Below are positions 14,970-23,534 of a stretch of DNA of 64,000 nucleotides, piece by piece; the stretch's first letter is position 1, and the number at the start of each line of letters is the position of its first letter. The DNA comes from an uncultured Anaerococcus sp. (GTDB lineage Bacteria; Bacillota; Clostridia; Tissierellales; Peptoniphilaceae). A program made the position numbers and the translations under genes. The stretch covers positions 88,052 to 152,051 of the forward strand of contig NZ_CALTTY010000002.1 of the NCBI RefSeq assembly GCF_943912385.1, written 5' to 3'. The notes below the pieces were generated by a model. It was not told where the DNA came from. It made no database searches and worked only from the letters and a program-made list of their open reading frames with translations.

Positions 14970-17531
14970 TCAATTTCTCTTGCAGAAATACTTCATGGGG
15001 CAATACTTACAAACACTCCTATCATCAGTTCTCCTATAGCCGATGTTCCTATCTATCATCCTTGCTATCTTATCTATTTCATTGATATCAAAGTCAGTTG
15101 GGCTTATTTCTACCAGCCTATCTTCTTCTATAAAGTAGAGATACATTTTGTTTAATTCGTGCTTGTTTCCTAGGATTAGCTCACGGTAGGTCATAAGCTG
15201 GCCCTTATAGCCAGAAATTAAATTTTCCTTATAAGTCCCGGTTTTAATATCAATAATTGACCCATCAACAAGGCTTAGGTCGACCTTACCCTGGAGGATA
15301 TAAAAATTCCTATCAAGCTTGTAATTCGTCTCGACTCCTGTGATTTGAAATTTTCTACTTATGAAGTTTTCTAAGGGTTTTCTGTATGTGGGGTTTTTAT
15401 CTAGAAAATCTTTTAAAGAGCCTATATCATCTGGTCTGAGGCTGATATACTCAGCAAGTTTGTGGGTGTTTGTACCAAAGTTTAAGGCTAGGTTTTTAGG
15501 ACTTTTAAATTCTAGCTTTCTCATAAACCTATATTTCAAAGAGCAGGTCTTAAATACTTCTATATCTGTGGTGTAGGCCAGGGTGAGTTTTTCTTTTCTT
15601 TCCTCACTTCGCATAAAATCAAGACTTTTTAGGGCTGATGACCTTGGGAAAGATTCTTGGAACTTATTTAATTTATAATCCTCGCTATTATCAAGGAGGA
15701 CCAAGAGGTTTTTGGCCCTGGTAAAACCAGTGTAGTATTTCCTGTAAAAATCTTTAACATAGGAAAAGTCGTGAGGCTCTCTTTTTGATAAAAATCCTGG
15801 TTTTGATGGTTTTGGAGAGTCGTAAAGACCTGATATAAAGACTACTTCAAACTCTAAACCCTTGGCCTGGTGGATAGTCATGAAGTTTACTGCATCCTTA
15901 TGGCTATCAACTAGCTTATATTCCTCAACTGACCTTGATATAAAAAGATAGGCCATAAAAGATGTTAGAAAATCTTTAAAGTGACTTATCATATCACCAT
16001 GGGCAAAAATTTCATCATAGTCATGGGCCAGACTTAGTAGGGTGGAAATATTGCTGAGAACTCTTACCCCGTCTAGATCCTCCTCATCCATAATTAAAAA
16101 TTTCCTAAAATAATCAAGGCCCAAGGCCCTATAGATTAAAGACGTTATTTGAAGCTTATCCTCATCGTTTTCTCCTATAAAGTTTTGGATTTCACTATTT
16201 TCCCTAAGCCTATCATCCCTAGCTAGGTAATAAAGATAATTTTGGTATCTAGCCTTATTTTTGGCATAGGCCCCATAACTTTGAGATAAGTCGCCAAGTC
16301 TAGTTGGGATTTTTGATAATTTTAAAATTATATAGACAAGCCCCCTTATCTCATCTCTTTTAAAAAATTCGGAAGACTTTTTGTTTAAGACCCTTATGCC
16401 AGATTTTTCAAAGTGGTTTTGGAGTTTGTCTACATAGGGGTGGTTTAATGATGGAAATAAAAATGCTATTTGTCCCAGGTTTATATCCTGTTTTAAAATC
16501 CTTATAATGCTTGCCAAGTTGTTAAATTCATTGGCCCTAGCCCTTACTATGGTGTTGGGATTTTTCTCCTTATCAGCTGACCTTAAACTTTTTTTATTAC
16601 TCTTCCCGTAGTCTTCATTATCGAGCCATTTTAAGGACTTATCTATTATAACCTGGTTTGACCTGTAATTTATGTCAAGCTTATAAATATTAGCCCTATA
16701 ACCCCTTGTCTTAAAGAAATTTTCTGAAAAGTCTGTTAGGTTTTTAGGGTCTGCTCCCCTAAACGAATAAAGAGATTGGTCGTCGTCACCAAATACTATA
16801 ATTTCCTTATCTCTTACCAGGTTAAAGGCTATTTCTTGCTGGATGAAATTTGTATCCTGGTACTCATCGACAATGACAAAGTCAATGCCGGATCGGATTT
16901 TTTCGCCAAATGCTGGATCTTTTAACAAGTCGAGGAAATCTTTTAGGATCATTTGGAAATTGATGAGGTTTTTCTCTCTAAGGAGCGCCTCATGACATTT
17001 AAAAATCTTCGCTGCAAAGACCTCCCTTGACTTATCTGACTTAAGCATTTGCTCCACATCCATGACCTGGTTGGTTATTTCTTCGTAGATTGCCTTAATT
17101 TCCCTAACGTGGCCATAAGTTATATAATTTTCATAGCCCTCTATAGCCTTATACCTGTCGAGGTTTTCCTCTATAAGGTAGCCTTCCATGACCTGGTCTA
17201 TAACCTTACTATCTAAAAAAGGTCTATCAAGTGAAGGATATTTTTCGAGAAAATCAAGGGCTAGAGAATGAAAATTTCCTATCATCATATCCTTAAGCTC
17301 TATTTTTAGACCTTCTTTTTTAAATTCAGATATAATCCTAGTTTGAAGTTCACTTGCCGCCTTTTTGGTAAAGGTTGTTATTAGAATCCTATTTGGACTA
17401 AGCCCCTCATTTTTTATAAGGGATGTGACCTTTTTTACAATGGTAAAGGTCTTACCTGTCCCCGGACCTGCAATTACAGCTGCAGGAGTCTTGGCTTTTT
17501 CTATAATTAATCTTTGGCTTTCATTTATCAT
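14970..17531 (-). CDS. UvrD/PcrA-type DNA helicase with C-terminal PD-(D/E)XK nuclease and Fe-S cysteines
   Basis: The 853-residue protein is a superfamily 1A helicase: Walker A AGPGTGKTFTIVKKV (about 21-35), Walker B VDEYQDTN (near 222), motif III GDDDQSLYSFRGADP, and a late motif MTIHQAKGLEFEVVFI. The last ~200 residues hold a RecB-like nuclease (VDGSIIDIKTGTY, with the catalytic D...DxK) and cysteines in CSLKYRFM and VCKYCPMKYFC, resembling the AddB-type 4Fe-4S latch. It probably processes DNA ends in repair. No AddB partner is adjacent. It overlaps the GNAT gene by 4 bp. Confidence 0.88.
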   Translation of the reverse strand: MINESQRLIIEKAKTPAAVIAGPGTGKTFTIVKKVTSLIKNEGLSPNRILITTFTKKAASELQTRIISEFKKEGLKIELKDMMIGNFHSLALDFLEKYPSLDRPFLDSKVIDQVMEGYLIEENLDRYKAIEGYENYITYGHVREIKAIYEEITNQVMDVEQMLKSDKSREVFAAKIFKCHEALLREKNLINFQMILKDFLDLLKDPAFGEKIRSGIDFVIVDEYQDTNFIQQEIAFNLVRDKEIIVFGDDDQSLYSFRGADPKNLTDFSENFFKTRGYRANIYKLDINYRSNQVIIDKSLKWLDNEDYGKSNKKSLRSADKEKNPNTIVRARANEFNNLASIIRILKQDINLGQIAFLFPSLNHPYVDKLQNHFEKSGIRVLNKKSSEFFKRDEIRGLVYIILKLSKIPTRLGDLSQSYGAYAKNKARYQNYLYYLARDDRLRENSEIQNFIGENDEDKLQITSLIYRALGLDYFRKFLIMDEEDLDGVRVLSNISTLLSLAHDYDEIFAHGDMISHFKDFLTSFMAYLFISRSVEEYKLVDSHKDAVNFMTIHQAKGLEFEVVFISGLYDSPKPSKPGFLSKREPHDFSYVKDFYRKYYTGFTRAKNLLVLLDNSEDYKLNKFQESFPRSSALKSLDFMRSEERKEKLTLAYTTDIEVFKTCSLKYRFMRKLEFKSPKNLALNFGTNTHKLAEYISLRPDDIGSLKDFLDKNPTYRKPLENFISRKFQITGVETNYKLDRNFYILQGKVDLSLVDGSIIDIKTGTYKENLISGYKGQLMTYRELILGNKHELNKMYLYFIEEDRLVEISPTDFDINEIDKIARMIDRNIGYRRTDDRSVCKYCPMKYFCKRN

Positions 17532-18028
17532 AATAATAACTCATAGCAAATCCTAGGCTTCTTCTTTCCCTCTTCGTCGATAAAAATCTCTCCCACAATC
17601 TTAAAACCCATCTTGTTAATAAGACCTCGCATCTTGACATTGTCCTCATGGGTATCAATTCTTAAAGAGTCAAAAGAGTTCTCCCCAGCGTATTTTATAA
17701 TATCTATGAAAAATTTCATAGCAACTCCCTTTTTCTTCATCTCATCCTTTACAGCAAAGGTATGGATGGTAAGGGGCCTGTATCCCTTAAGATCATCGTC
17801 CCGCTTTTTATAGGCTGGCTCCTTATAATCAGAAAGAAAGGCATAGGATAAGATTTCTCCTTCCTCCTCGTAAACATAGGCCTTTTTTGAATTTATCTCA
17901 TCTCTTATAAAGTCATAATCCATGGAGTCTATCTGCCACTGGTCAACTCCGTCTTCTTTTAAAGACCTTTTTGCATTATCTATAATATATTTAATTTCAT
18001 TTATATCTTTTATTTCTGCTTTCCTCAT
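17528..18028 (-). CDS. GNAT-family N-acetyltransferase
   Basis: The 166-residue protein shows the acetyl-CoA core: PLTIHTFAVKDEMKKKGVAM with the downstream helix FFIDIIKYAG and the RIDTHEDNVKMRGLINKMGF segment. The acceptor is unknown. I place the start at 18028 (MRKAEIKDINEIKYII); the frame extends to 18085 but would include sequence under the divergent promoter. A TATAAT lies only 6 bases before this ATG and no ribosome site is visible, so the mRNA may be leaderless. The stop overlaps the helicase start by 4 bp. Confidence 0.8.
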   Translation of the reverse strand: MRKAEIKDINEIKYIIDNAKRSLKEDGVDQWQIDSMDYDFIRDEINSKKAYVYEEEGEILSYAFLSDYKEPAYKKRDDDLKGYRPLTIHTFAVKDEMKKKGVAMKFFIDIIKYAGENSFDSLRIDTHEDNVKMRGLINKMGFKIVGEIFIDEEGKKKPRICYELLL

Positions 18029-18067
18029 ATAACCATTATACCTTATTAAATAAAGCTGTTTATAGCA

Positions 18068-18096
18068 TTGTGAAATAGCTGACAAAACGATATAAT
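18068..18096 (+). promoter_or_regulatory. Promoter of the flavoprotein gene at 18128
   Basis: TTGTGA (18068-18073), a 17-nt spacer and a perfect TATAAT (18091-18096), about 30 bp upstream of the ATG. Confidence 0.75.
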
Positions 18097-18127
18097 ATCT
18101 TTAAGCAAACAGACGAAAGGATAAGAA

Positions 18128-19309
18128 ATGTACGATTATTTAATTATAGGAAATGGAATTAGCGGCCTATCAGCGGCTGAAGAAATAAGGAAAAATGATG
18201 AAAATGGATCAATTTTAATTATCTCTGATGAAAAGGGCCACACTTATTGGAGGACTCGTCTATCAGAGCTAATTGCCAAGGACTATACTGACGAAGAAAT
18301 CCTTGTAAAAAAAGATAGCTGGTATAAAGATAAAAATATAGAAGAAAAACTTGATACCCACATAGAAAAAATTGACAAGGAAGCTAAAAAGGTCATAGCA
18401 AAAGACGGGGAAGAATTCGACTATGGTAAGCTTTTAATAGCAACAGGTGCCCATGCCTTTATCCCACCAATTAAAAATTCTGATGCAGAAGGTGTTTTTG
18501 CTATAAGAAGCGCAGAGGACCTTAAAGGATTTAAAAACTACTTATCTGGCAAGAAAAAAATTATAATTATTGGCGGAGGTATTTTAGGTCTTGAGGCAGC
18601 AAACTCAATTTCTAAGCTAGGCCTAGATATTACAATAGTCGAGGCCCTCGACTACCTTCTTCCAAGACAGCTTGATAAAGACCTTTCAGCAAGGCTAGAA
18701 AAATCCTTAAATGACATGGGTATGGAAACTTTTACCGGCAAATCATCTGAAGAAATCTTAGTAAAAGACGGAGCCGTATGCGGGCTAAAACTAAACGACG
18801 GCACAGAAATAGAGGTAGATGCCATCATGGTTCAGGCAGGGGTCAGGTCAAATATAAAACTTGCTCAAAACTCAGGCCTTAAAACAGACAGGGGTATCCT
18901 AGTAGGGGAAGACTTAAAAATAGACGGAGAAGATATCTATGCAGCGGGTGATGTGGCCCAAATAGAAAACTTCACCATAGGTTTGTGGACAGCATCTATG
19001 GAAATGGGTAAAATTGCCGGTGCCAATATGACAGGTGCCAACAAACTCTATGAACAACCAAAACCATTTTCCACCCTCATGCTAGGAGATGTAAAACTAT
19101 TTTCAGCAGGCCAAAACTCTGGCGACGGTATAGAGGAAGTCAAAGTAGAAGATGGAGAAAAGATTTACAAACTATTTAAAAAAGGAGATGACTTTGTAGG
19201 CGGCATCCTTTGGGGCGATGTCAAATACCAAATGGATGTGAAAAAAATCGTCTTTGATGAAGTAGACCCAAAAGAAACCAAACTAGGAACAGAAATATTT
19301 GGTCTATAG
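18128..19309 (+). CDS. FAD-dependent NAD(P)H oxidoreductase, rubredoxin-reductase-like
   Basis: The 393-residue protein has an FAD motif at the N-terminus (YLIIGNGISGLSAAEEI), the LLIATGA loop, an NAD(P) motif KIIIIGGGILGLEAANSI (about 142-159) and the closing FAD motif IYAAGDVAQIENF. It most resembles NADH:rubredoxin reductases and the small nitrite-reductase-type flavoproteins of anaerobes, which feed electrons to rubredoxin or flavodiiron proteins for oxygen detoxification. No rubredoxin gene is adjacent, so the electron acceptor is an inference. A clear promoter lies upstream. Confidence 0.85.
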   Translation: MYDYLIIGNGISGLSAAEEIRKNDENGSILIISDEKGHTYWRTRLSELIAKDYTDEEILVKKDSWYKDKNIEEKLDTHIEKIDKEAKKVIAKDGEEFDYGKLLIATGAHAFIPPIKNSDAEGVFAIRSAEDLKGFKNYLSGKKKIIIIGGGILGLEAANSISKLGLDITIVEALDYLLPRQLDKDLSARLEKSLNDMGMETFTGKSSEEILVKDGAVCGLKLNDGTEIEVDAIMVQAGVRSNIKLAQNSGLKTDRGILVGEDLKIDGEDIYAAGDVAQIENFTIGLWTASMEMGKIAGANMTGANKLYEQPKPFSTLMLGDVKLFSAGQNSGDGIEEVKVEDGEKIYKLFKKGDDFVGGILWGDVKYQMDVKKIVFDEVDPKETKLGTEIFGL

Positions 19310-19327
19310 GTAAATAAGCAAAAAGGG

Positions 19328-19490
19328 GCTCTTGCACATTGTGAATAACTATAGTCCCATCATCATAGAAACTTCACAAGAGCTTTCTATGATGATGTTG
19401 AGACGATTTATTCATTTTGCAACTAGCTCTTTTTATCATTCTATAATAAATCGTCTTGGTAAAAATAAATGATATTCCTACCAGGACGAT
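19328..19490. other. Structured intergenic region with competing inverted repeats
   Basis: This 304-bp gap holds several interlocking repeats. GCTCTTG...GTGAA (19328-19345) can pair with TTCACAAGAGC (19373-19383). CATCATCATAGAAA (19358-19371) is the perfect complement of TTTCTATGATGATG (19384-19397), giving an A-B-A'-B' order. AGACGATTTATT (19401-19412) pairs perfectly with AATAAATCGTCT (19445-19456). The overlapping ATCGTCTTGGTA (19450-19461) pairs with TACCAGGACGAT (19479-19490) with one G-T. The pairings exclude each other as in an attenuator or small RNA. No known family is recognised. Confidence 0.55.
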
Positions 19491-19576
19491 AAAGTCACAT
19501 ATCTTTTAAAATATCTTAAATATATATCTCTCTTTTCTACCACCTATAGCTTCTTATAAGTTTTATAGAATTTTAT

Positions 19577-19607
19577 AAAAAAACCACAGACCAAAAATGA
19601 CCTGTGG
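19577..19607 (-). terminator. Terminator of the ilvA-murE operon
   Basis: On the minus strand CCACAGGTC...GGTCTGTGG-type stem (perfect CCACAG/CTGTGG core) followed by TTTTTTTA, 7 bp past the stop at 19614. Confidence 0.8.
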
Positions 19608-19613
19608 AATATT

Positions 19614-20906
19614 TTATAGTTTCATTGAATTTTGTCTTCTTCTTAGTCTGGTGATTGTTGCCTTTTCATCGATTTTTACCATGGACATGTCTATGATTGT
19701 GCCCTTTTTAATATCGACTAGGGCTTCTGTTTTTGGGGTGATTATCCCTATCGGAAGGAGGTCTTCTTTTATAGACCTGTCGTGGGTGGTTAGCTTACCA
19801 AAAACGGTATCTGATCCTATTCCTTCTAATTTCTCACCCTTTTTAATATCTCTTTTTGCTATGGCTACAGTATCTGCCACCTGGCCGTGGATAGGGGCTA
19901 TGGTTGGTTCATTTTCAACAACTGCATTAAAGATTGTAATTGGAGCTTCAAGGCTTGTAAGGTGGTAAGGCCTATGAAGTAGGTAATTTGGACCATCTCC
20001 AAAACCTAAAAACTTCATCAGATCTCTTACATCTTCCTGGTCACTTGTTACTACTATAAATACTCCTGGAGCCATACCTGGTGAAAATTCTACAACCCCA
20101 TAGGAGTTAAGTATCCCTCCATCAACCTTAAGCCTAAAATCGTCTACTGCCTTTTCAGGACTTGTATCTATGCCGTGGCAACCAAAGGTATCTGGTAAAA
20201 ATCCTAGGGCATTACATACAATATTTAACTCCATCATGGTATTTGTCCCATCGACAAAGCTTGTTAGCATTTTTGGTGAAAGTTTTTTCGCCTTGGCTTT
20301 TTCTTCTAAACTTTCTATAGTGGCATAGTTATCAAGGGGATTATTCTTTCCCTTGGCAGCTACTAGGACTTCAAGTCCCATACCATAGGCCTTATCTACA
20401 AGATCAATTATGGCGCCTGGCTCATCACCTAGGATACCTGTATAGCAAACACCTGCTTTTTTTGCCATATCATGAAGGACTGGCCCTACAACCGCATCAC
20501 ATTCCACATTGAAGCTTATCATATGCTTATGATATTGGATGGTTTTACGGGCTATTACTGCCCCAAAGGCAGGGTTGCCTGTGCAGTCCACAACTGCATT
20601 TATCTGTAGTAATTTATAGGCCAACCTGTGATTGGTTGATACCGCCACATATCCTTTTTCAAGGACCTCGTAGCCCTCGTTGTAGTCATCAGTAAAGATA
20701 ATCTTATCTTCTGATATCCCTGCATTTACAAGTGCCTTAATGGCCTTTCTTGGGTTTCTATCAACTACCAGCTTTACCTCCATGGCGTCAAGCTTTGAAA
20801 GCTGGCTTATAAGGGAAGCCCCCATCTTACCACAACCAATTATGGCAAGTTTGATACTCTCCCCATTGTCTCTCATTTCTCTTAATTTTCTATTAATCTT
20901 TAACAT
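19614..20906 (-). CDS. Homoserine-dehydrogenase-like NAD(P) oxidoreductase with C-terminal SAF domain (COG4091 type)
   Basis: The 430-residue protein has an N-terminal Rossmann fold (KLAIIGCGKMGASLISQL, about 19-36) and a long central domain with CYTGILGDEPGAI and EFSPGMAPGVFIVV. The C-terminal ~100 residues form a SAF domain (AIAKRDIKKGEKLEGIG and a later ALVDIKKGTII). This architecture is known as predicted homoserine dehydrogenase with SAF, whose substrate is mostly unproven and includes sugar-acid or polyol derivatives in some operons. It is the last gene of a four-gene operon and overlaps the flavoprotein gene by 14 bp. Confidence 0.8.
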   Translation of the reverse strand: MLKINRKLREMRDNGESIKLAIIGCGKMGASLISQLSKLDAMEVKLVVDRNPRKAIKALVNAGISEDKIIFTDDYNEGYEVLEKGYVAVSTNHRLAYKLLQINAVVDCTGNPAFGAVIARKTIQYHKHMISFNVECDAVVGPVLHDMAKKAGVCYTGILGDEPGAIIDLVDKAYGMGLEVLVAAKGKNNPLDNYATIESLEEKAKAKKLSPKMLTSFVDGTNTMMELNIVCNALGFLPDTFGCHGIDTSPEKAVDDFRLKVDGGILNSYGVVEFSPGMAPGVFIVVTSDQEDVRDLMKFLGFGDGPNYLLHRPYHLTSLEAPITIFNAVVENEPTIAPIHGQVADTVAIAKRDIKKGEKLEGIGSDTVFGKLTTHDRSIKEDLLPIGIITPKTEALVDIKKGTIIDMSMVKIDEKATITRLRRRQNSMKL

Positions 20907-22107
20907 TAGTTTCCTCTCTATCCTGCTTCATCAAGGCCTTGGCGCAGGCCTTGGCAGATGAGTATGCCCACTGGATATTATAACCTCCACAAGCCCCATC
21001 CACATCCAGGACTTCTCCTATAAAGTAAAGACCTGGTATAATTTTTGACTCAAAGGTCTTTTTATCTACAAGGCTTGTATCAACTCCACCAATGGTGACT
21101 TGGGCATTTTCCTCATCATTTATAGCTGTAAGTTTAAATCTTAAATCTTTGATAGTCCCTATAAGTCTTCTTATATAACTATCTTTCATGGAAGTTGCCT
21201 TAATCTTCCCCTTTAATCTTACCCTTTTTAGGATGTCTGTGATAAGTTTTGCATTTAAAAAACCCATCAATACTTCTTCTATAGTCCTATCTTTCTGGCC
21301 TAAATTTTTAACAAGGCTAATTAACCTGTCATGCTCATAGGCCTCAAGCAAGTCTATAGATACCCAAACATCCCTACCTTCAAACAAGGCATAGGATATG
21401 TCATTTGATAGGTCTAGAATGGCTGTACCTGTAAGGCCGTAGGGCTTAAAGATTATATCATCAGTCGAAGATTTCTTATATTTTCCATCGATAAAGAGGC
21501 TGGCCTTGGCAGTAACCCTGACCCCTCTTGATTTTTTAGACAAGGGGTTTGCTGCCTTATAGTTAGTAATCCCATAGGTAAGCCTAGTTAGCTTGTGGGT
21601 CTTTTTTATGATATCTAGGATTTTACCATCTGATCCTGACCCAGGAAGGCTAATCCCACCAGAGGCTATTATAAGTCTATCAAAATATATTTTTGAATCC
21701 TTTGTTATTACCAAGTGGTTTTTAAAGTCTATGTCTACTACTTCTTTTTCAAAGAGAAACTTCCCGCCTGCATTTAAATAAAGGATATCCCTGATGGTCT
21801 TAGAGCTTAAAGTCTCTGGATAGCACCTGCCTGATGGCAGAAAGGTTGTTAGGATACCAAGCTTGTTTAGGAAGTTTGTAAGGTCTTTATTGTCATAGTT
21901 ATTTAAGGCGGAGGCATAAAAATCTCCTCCCAGGCTATGGTAGTTATCAAGGCTTAGGTCTTTGTTAGTATAGTTACACCTGCCATTGCCTGTGGCTAAA
22001 AGTTTCCTGCCGGCTTGGTCGTTTTTTTCTATAACGATTAGGTCGTCCTTGTAGATATTTGCAAAAAATAAGCCTGCTACACCCCCACCTATTAGGACAG
22101 TTTTCAT
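20893..22107 (-). CDS. HI0933/YhiN-family flavoprotein
   Basis: The 404-residue protein begins VLIGGGVAGLFFANIY (FAD site) followed by the family hallmark GRKLLATGNGRCNYTN. It ends FIGEVLDVDGACGGYNIQWAYSSA, the conserved C-terminal FAD contact of HI0933-type NAD(P)/FAD oxidoreductases. The physiological reaction is not established; some members are annotated as aminoacetone oxidases. It overlaps murE upstream by 4 bp and the SAF dehydrogenase downstream by 14 bp, so it is strictly co-transcribed, without an obvious metabolic link to either. Confidence 0.88.
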   Translation of the reverse strand: MKTVLIGGGVAGLFFANIYKDDLIVIEKNDQAGRKLLATGNGRCNYTNKDLSLDNYHSLGGDFYASALNNYDNKDLTNFLNKLGILTTFLPSGRCYPETLSSKTIRDILYLNAGGKFLFEKEVVDIDFKNHLVITKDSKIYFDRLIIASGGISLPGSGSDGKILDIIKKTHKLTRLTYGITNYKAANPLSKKSRGVRVTAKASLFIDGKYKKSSTDDIIFKPYGLTGTAILDLSNDISYALFEGRDVWVSIDLLEAYEHDRLISLVKNLGQKDRTIEEVLMGFLNAKLITDILKRVRLKGKIKATSMKDSYIRRLIGTIKDLRFKLTAINDEENAQVTIGGVDTSLVDKKTFESKIIPGLYFIGEVLDVDGACGGYNIQWAYSSAKACAKALMKQDREETNVKD

Positions 22108-23534
22108 AAGTCTCTAAGAGCCTTTCTTATTGTTTCTTTTTCATCCCAAGGGGTCTTTTCATTGCCATGAATTTTGATGAAATTTTCTTCACCCTTGCCC
22201 ATAAAGAGGACATAATCACCATCTTCAGCCATATTGAGGGCTGCTTTTATAGCATCAGTCCTATCTTTTACTAAGCTATAGTCTCCATAATTTTCACTCA
22301 TGCCAGAAACTATATCCTTTGAAATATTTTCAAAAGTGTCAAATTTAGGGTCATCTGTGGTAATTATGGCATAAACCCAATAGTCTGAGATAATTTTCCC
22401 AATGAGCCTTCTAAAATCTTCATTCCTATCGCCCTGAATACCAAAGACTGCTATTTTTCTCCTATCTTCTGGTAGGCTCTTAAATATTTCCTCAAAGGCC
22501 CTTGGTGTATGAGCAAAGTCAACTATAACATTTAAGTCCTTGTCATTTTCTATATATTCAAACCTTGACCCCACTCCTTTAAAGTCACCTATTACATCGC
22601 TTAAGTCTGTAAGACTTGCCCCGAGCACCTTTAAGGTGGTGATGGCGGCAAGGTGGTTATAAAGTTCAAAGTCTGCTATGGAGTTAATTTTAAAGTCTAC
22701 TCCATCGATCTTAAAGCTTGTCTTTTTGCCATCTTTTAAGATATCTGTCGCCCTCACATGGGCCTTTTCTGATTTTCCGAAAGTTAGGGTGTGATCAAAG
22801 CGCTTTACAACTTCTTCTCCCCAGTCATCATCTATGTTTGCTATTACAATATCAGAATTTTCCATAAGGATCATCTTGGCATCGAAATAATTTTCCATTG
22901 TCTTATGGTAGTCAAGGTGTTCGGTAGAGAGGTTGGTAAAAACACCTACTTTAAAATGTACACCTTCAAGCCTTTTTTGGTAAAGGCCATGGCTTGAGGC
23001 TTCAAGGGTTAAATAATCAACATTTTTTTCTATACACTTTGCTAAGACCCTGTTTATCTCTGTAATATCAGGGGTGGTATTGGATGTTTCATAATTCTCA
23101 TCTAAAACTTCTGCCCCGTCTGTCCCGATATTGGCACATGGTCCAAAGACTCTTTCTATTAGGTAGGTAATCAACTTGGAAGTGGTAGTCTTACCATTGG
23201 TTCCTGTAACACCAATTACATTTACCTTCTCTGAAGGATATTCTGTGATAATATTTGAAACATCCGCCAAAATCTTTCGACTATCAGCTACTTTTATATA
23301 AGATATCCCATCTATAGGCTCAATATCGTCTGTGTGAACTACGGCCTTAGCCCCATTATTGATAGCGTCTTTTATATACCTGTGGCCGTCAAAGATAGAG
23401 CCCTTGACTGCCACAAAAATATAGTCTTCTCCTATATTTTTAGAGTTATTAGAAACTCCCTTAATTTCAAAGTCCCTGCCATGGACAAGGTCCAGGTATT
23501 TTATTTTCCTAACAAGGTCGCTTAAATTCATCAA
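22104..23534 (-). CDS. murE: UDP-N-acetylmuramoyl-tripeptide synthetase MurE, non-diaminopimelate type
   Basis: MurE adds the third amino acid to UDP-MurNAc-L-Ala-D-Glu. The 476-residue protein has the Mur ligase ATP loop VIGVTGTNGKTTTSKLI (near 110-126), the carbamylated-Lys region FTNLSTEHLDYHKTMENYF, and DFAHTPRAFEEI. The specificity loop reads TTDDPKFDTFENI. Enzymes using meso-diaminopimelate have DNPR there, so the missing Arg points to L-lysine or L-ornithine, in line with anaerobic Gram-positive cocci. It overlaps ilvA upstream and the HI0933 gene downstream by 4 bp each, away from the usual dcw cluster. Confidence 0.92.
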   Translation of the reverse strand: MMNLSDLVRKIKYLDLVHGRDFEIKGVSNNSKNIGEDYIFVAVKGSIFDGHRYIKDAINNGAKAVVHTDDIEPIDGISYIKVADSRKILADVSNIITEYPSEKVNVIGVTGTNGKTTTSKLITYLIERVFGPCANIGTDGAEVLDENYETSNTTPDITEINRVLAKCIEKNVDYLTLEASSHGLYQKRLEGVHFKVGVFTNLSTEHLDYHKTMENYFDAKMILMENSDIVIANIDDDWGEEVVKRFDHTLTFGKSEKAHVRATDILKDGKKTSFKIDGVDFKINSIADFELYNHLAAITTLKVLGASLTDLSDVIGDFKGVGSRFEYIENDKDLNVIVDFAHTPRAFEEIFKSLPEDRRKIAVFGIQGDRNEDFRRLIGKIISDYWVYAIITTDDPKFDTFENISKDIVSGMSENYGDYSLVKDRTDAIKAALNMAEDGDYVLFMGKGEENFIKIHGNEKTPWDEKETIRKALRDL

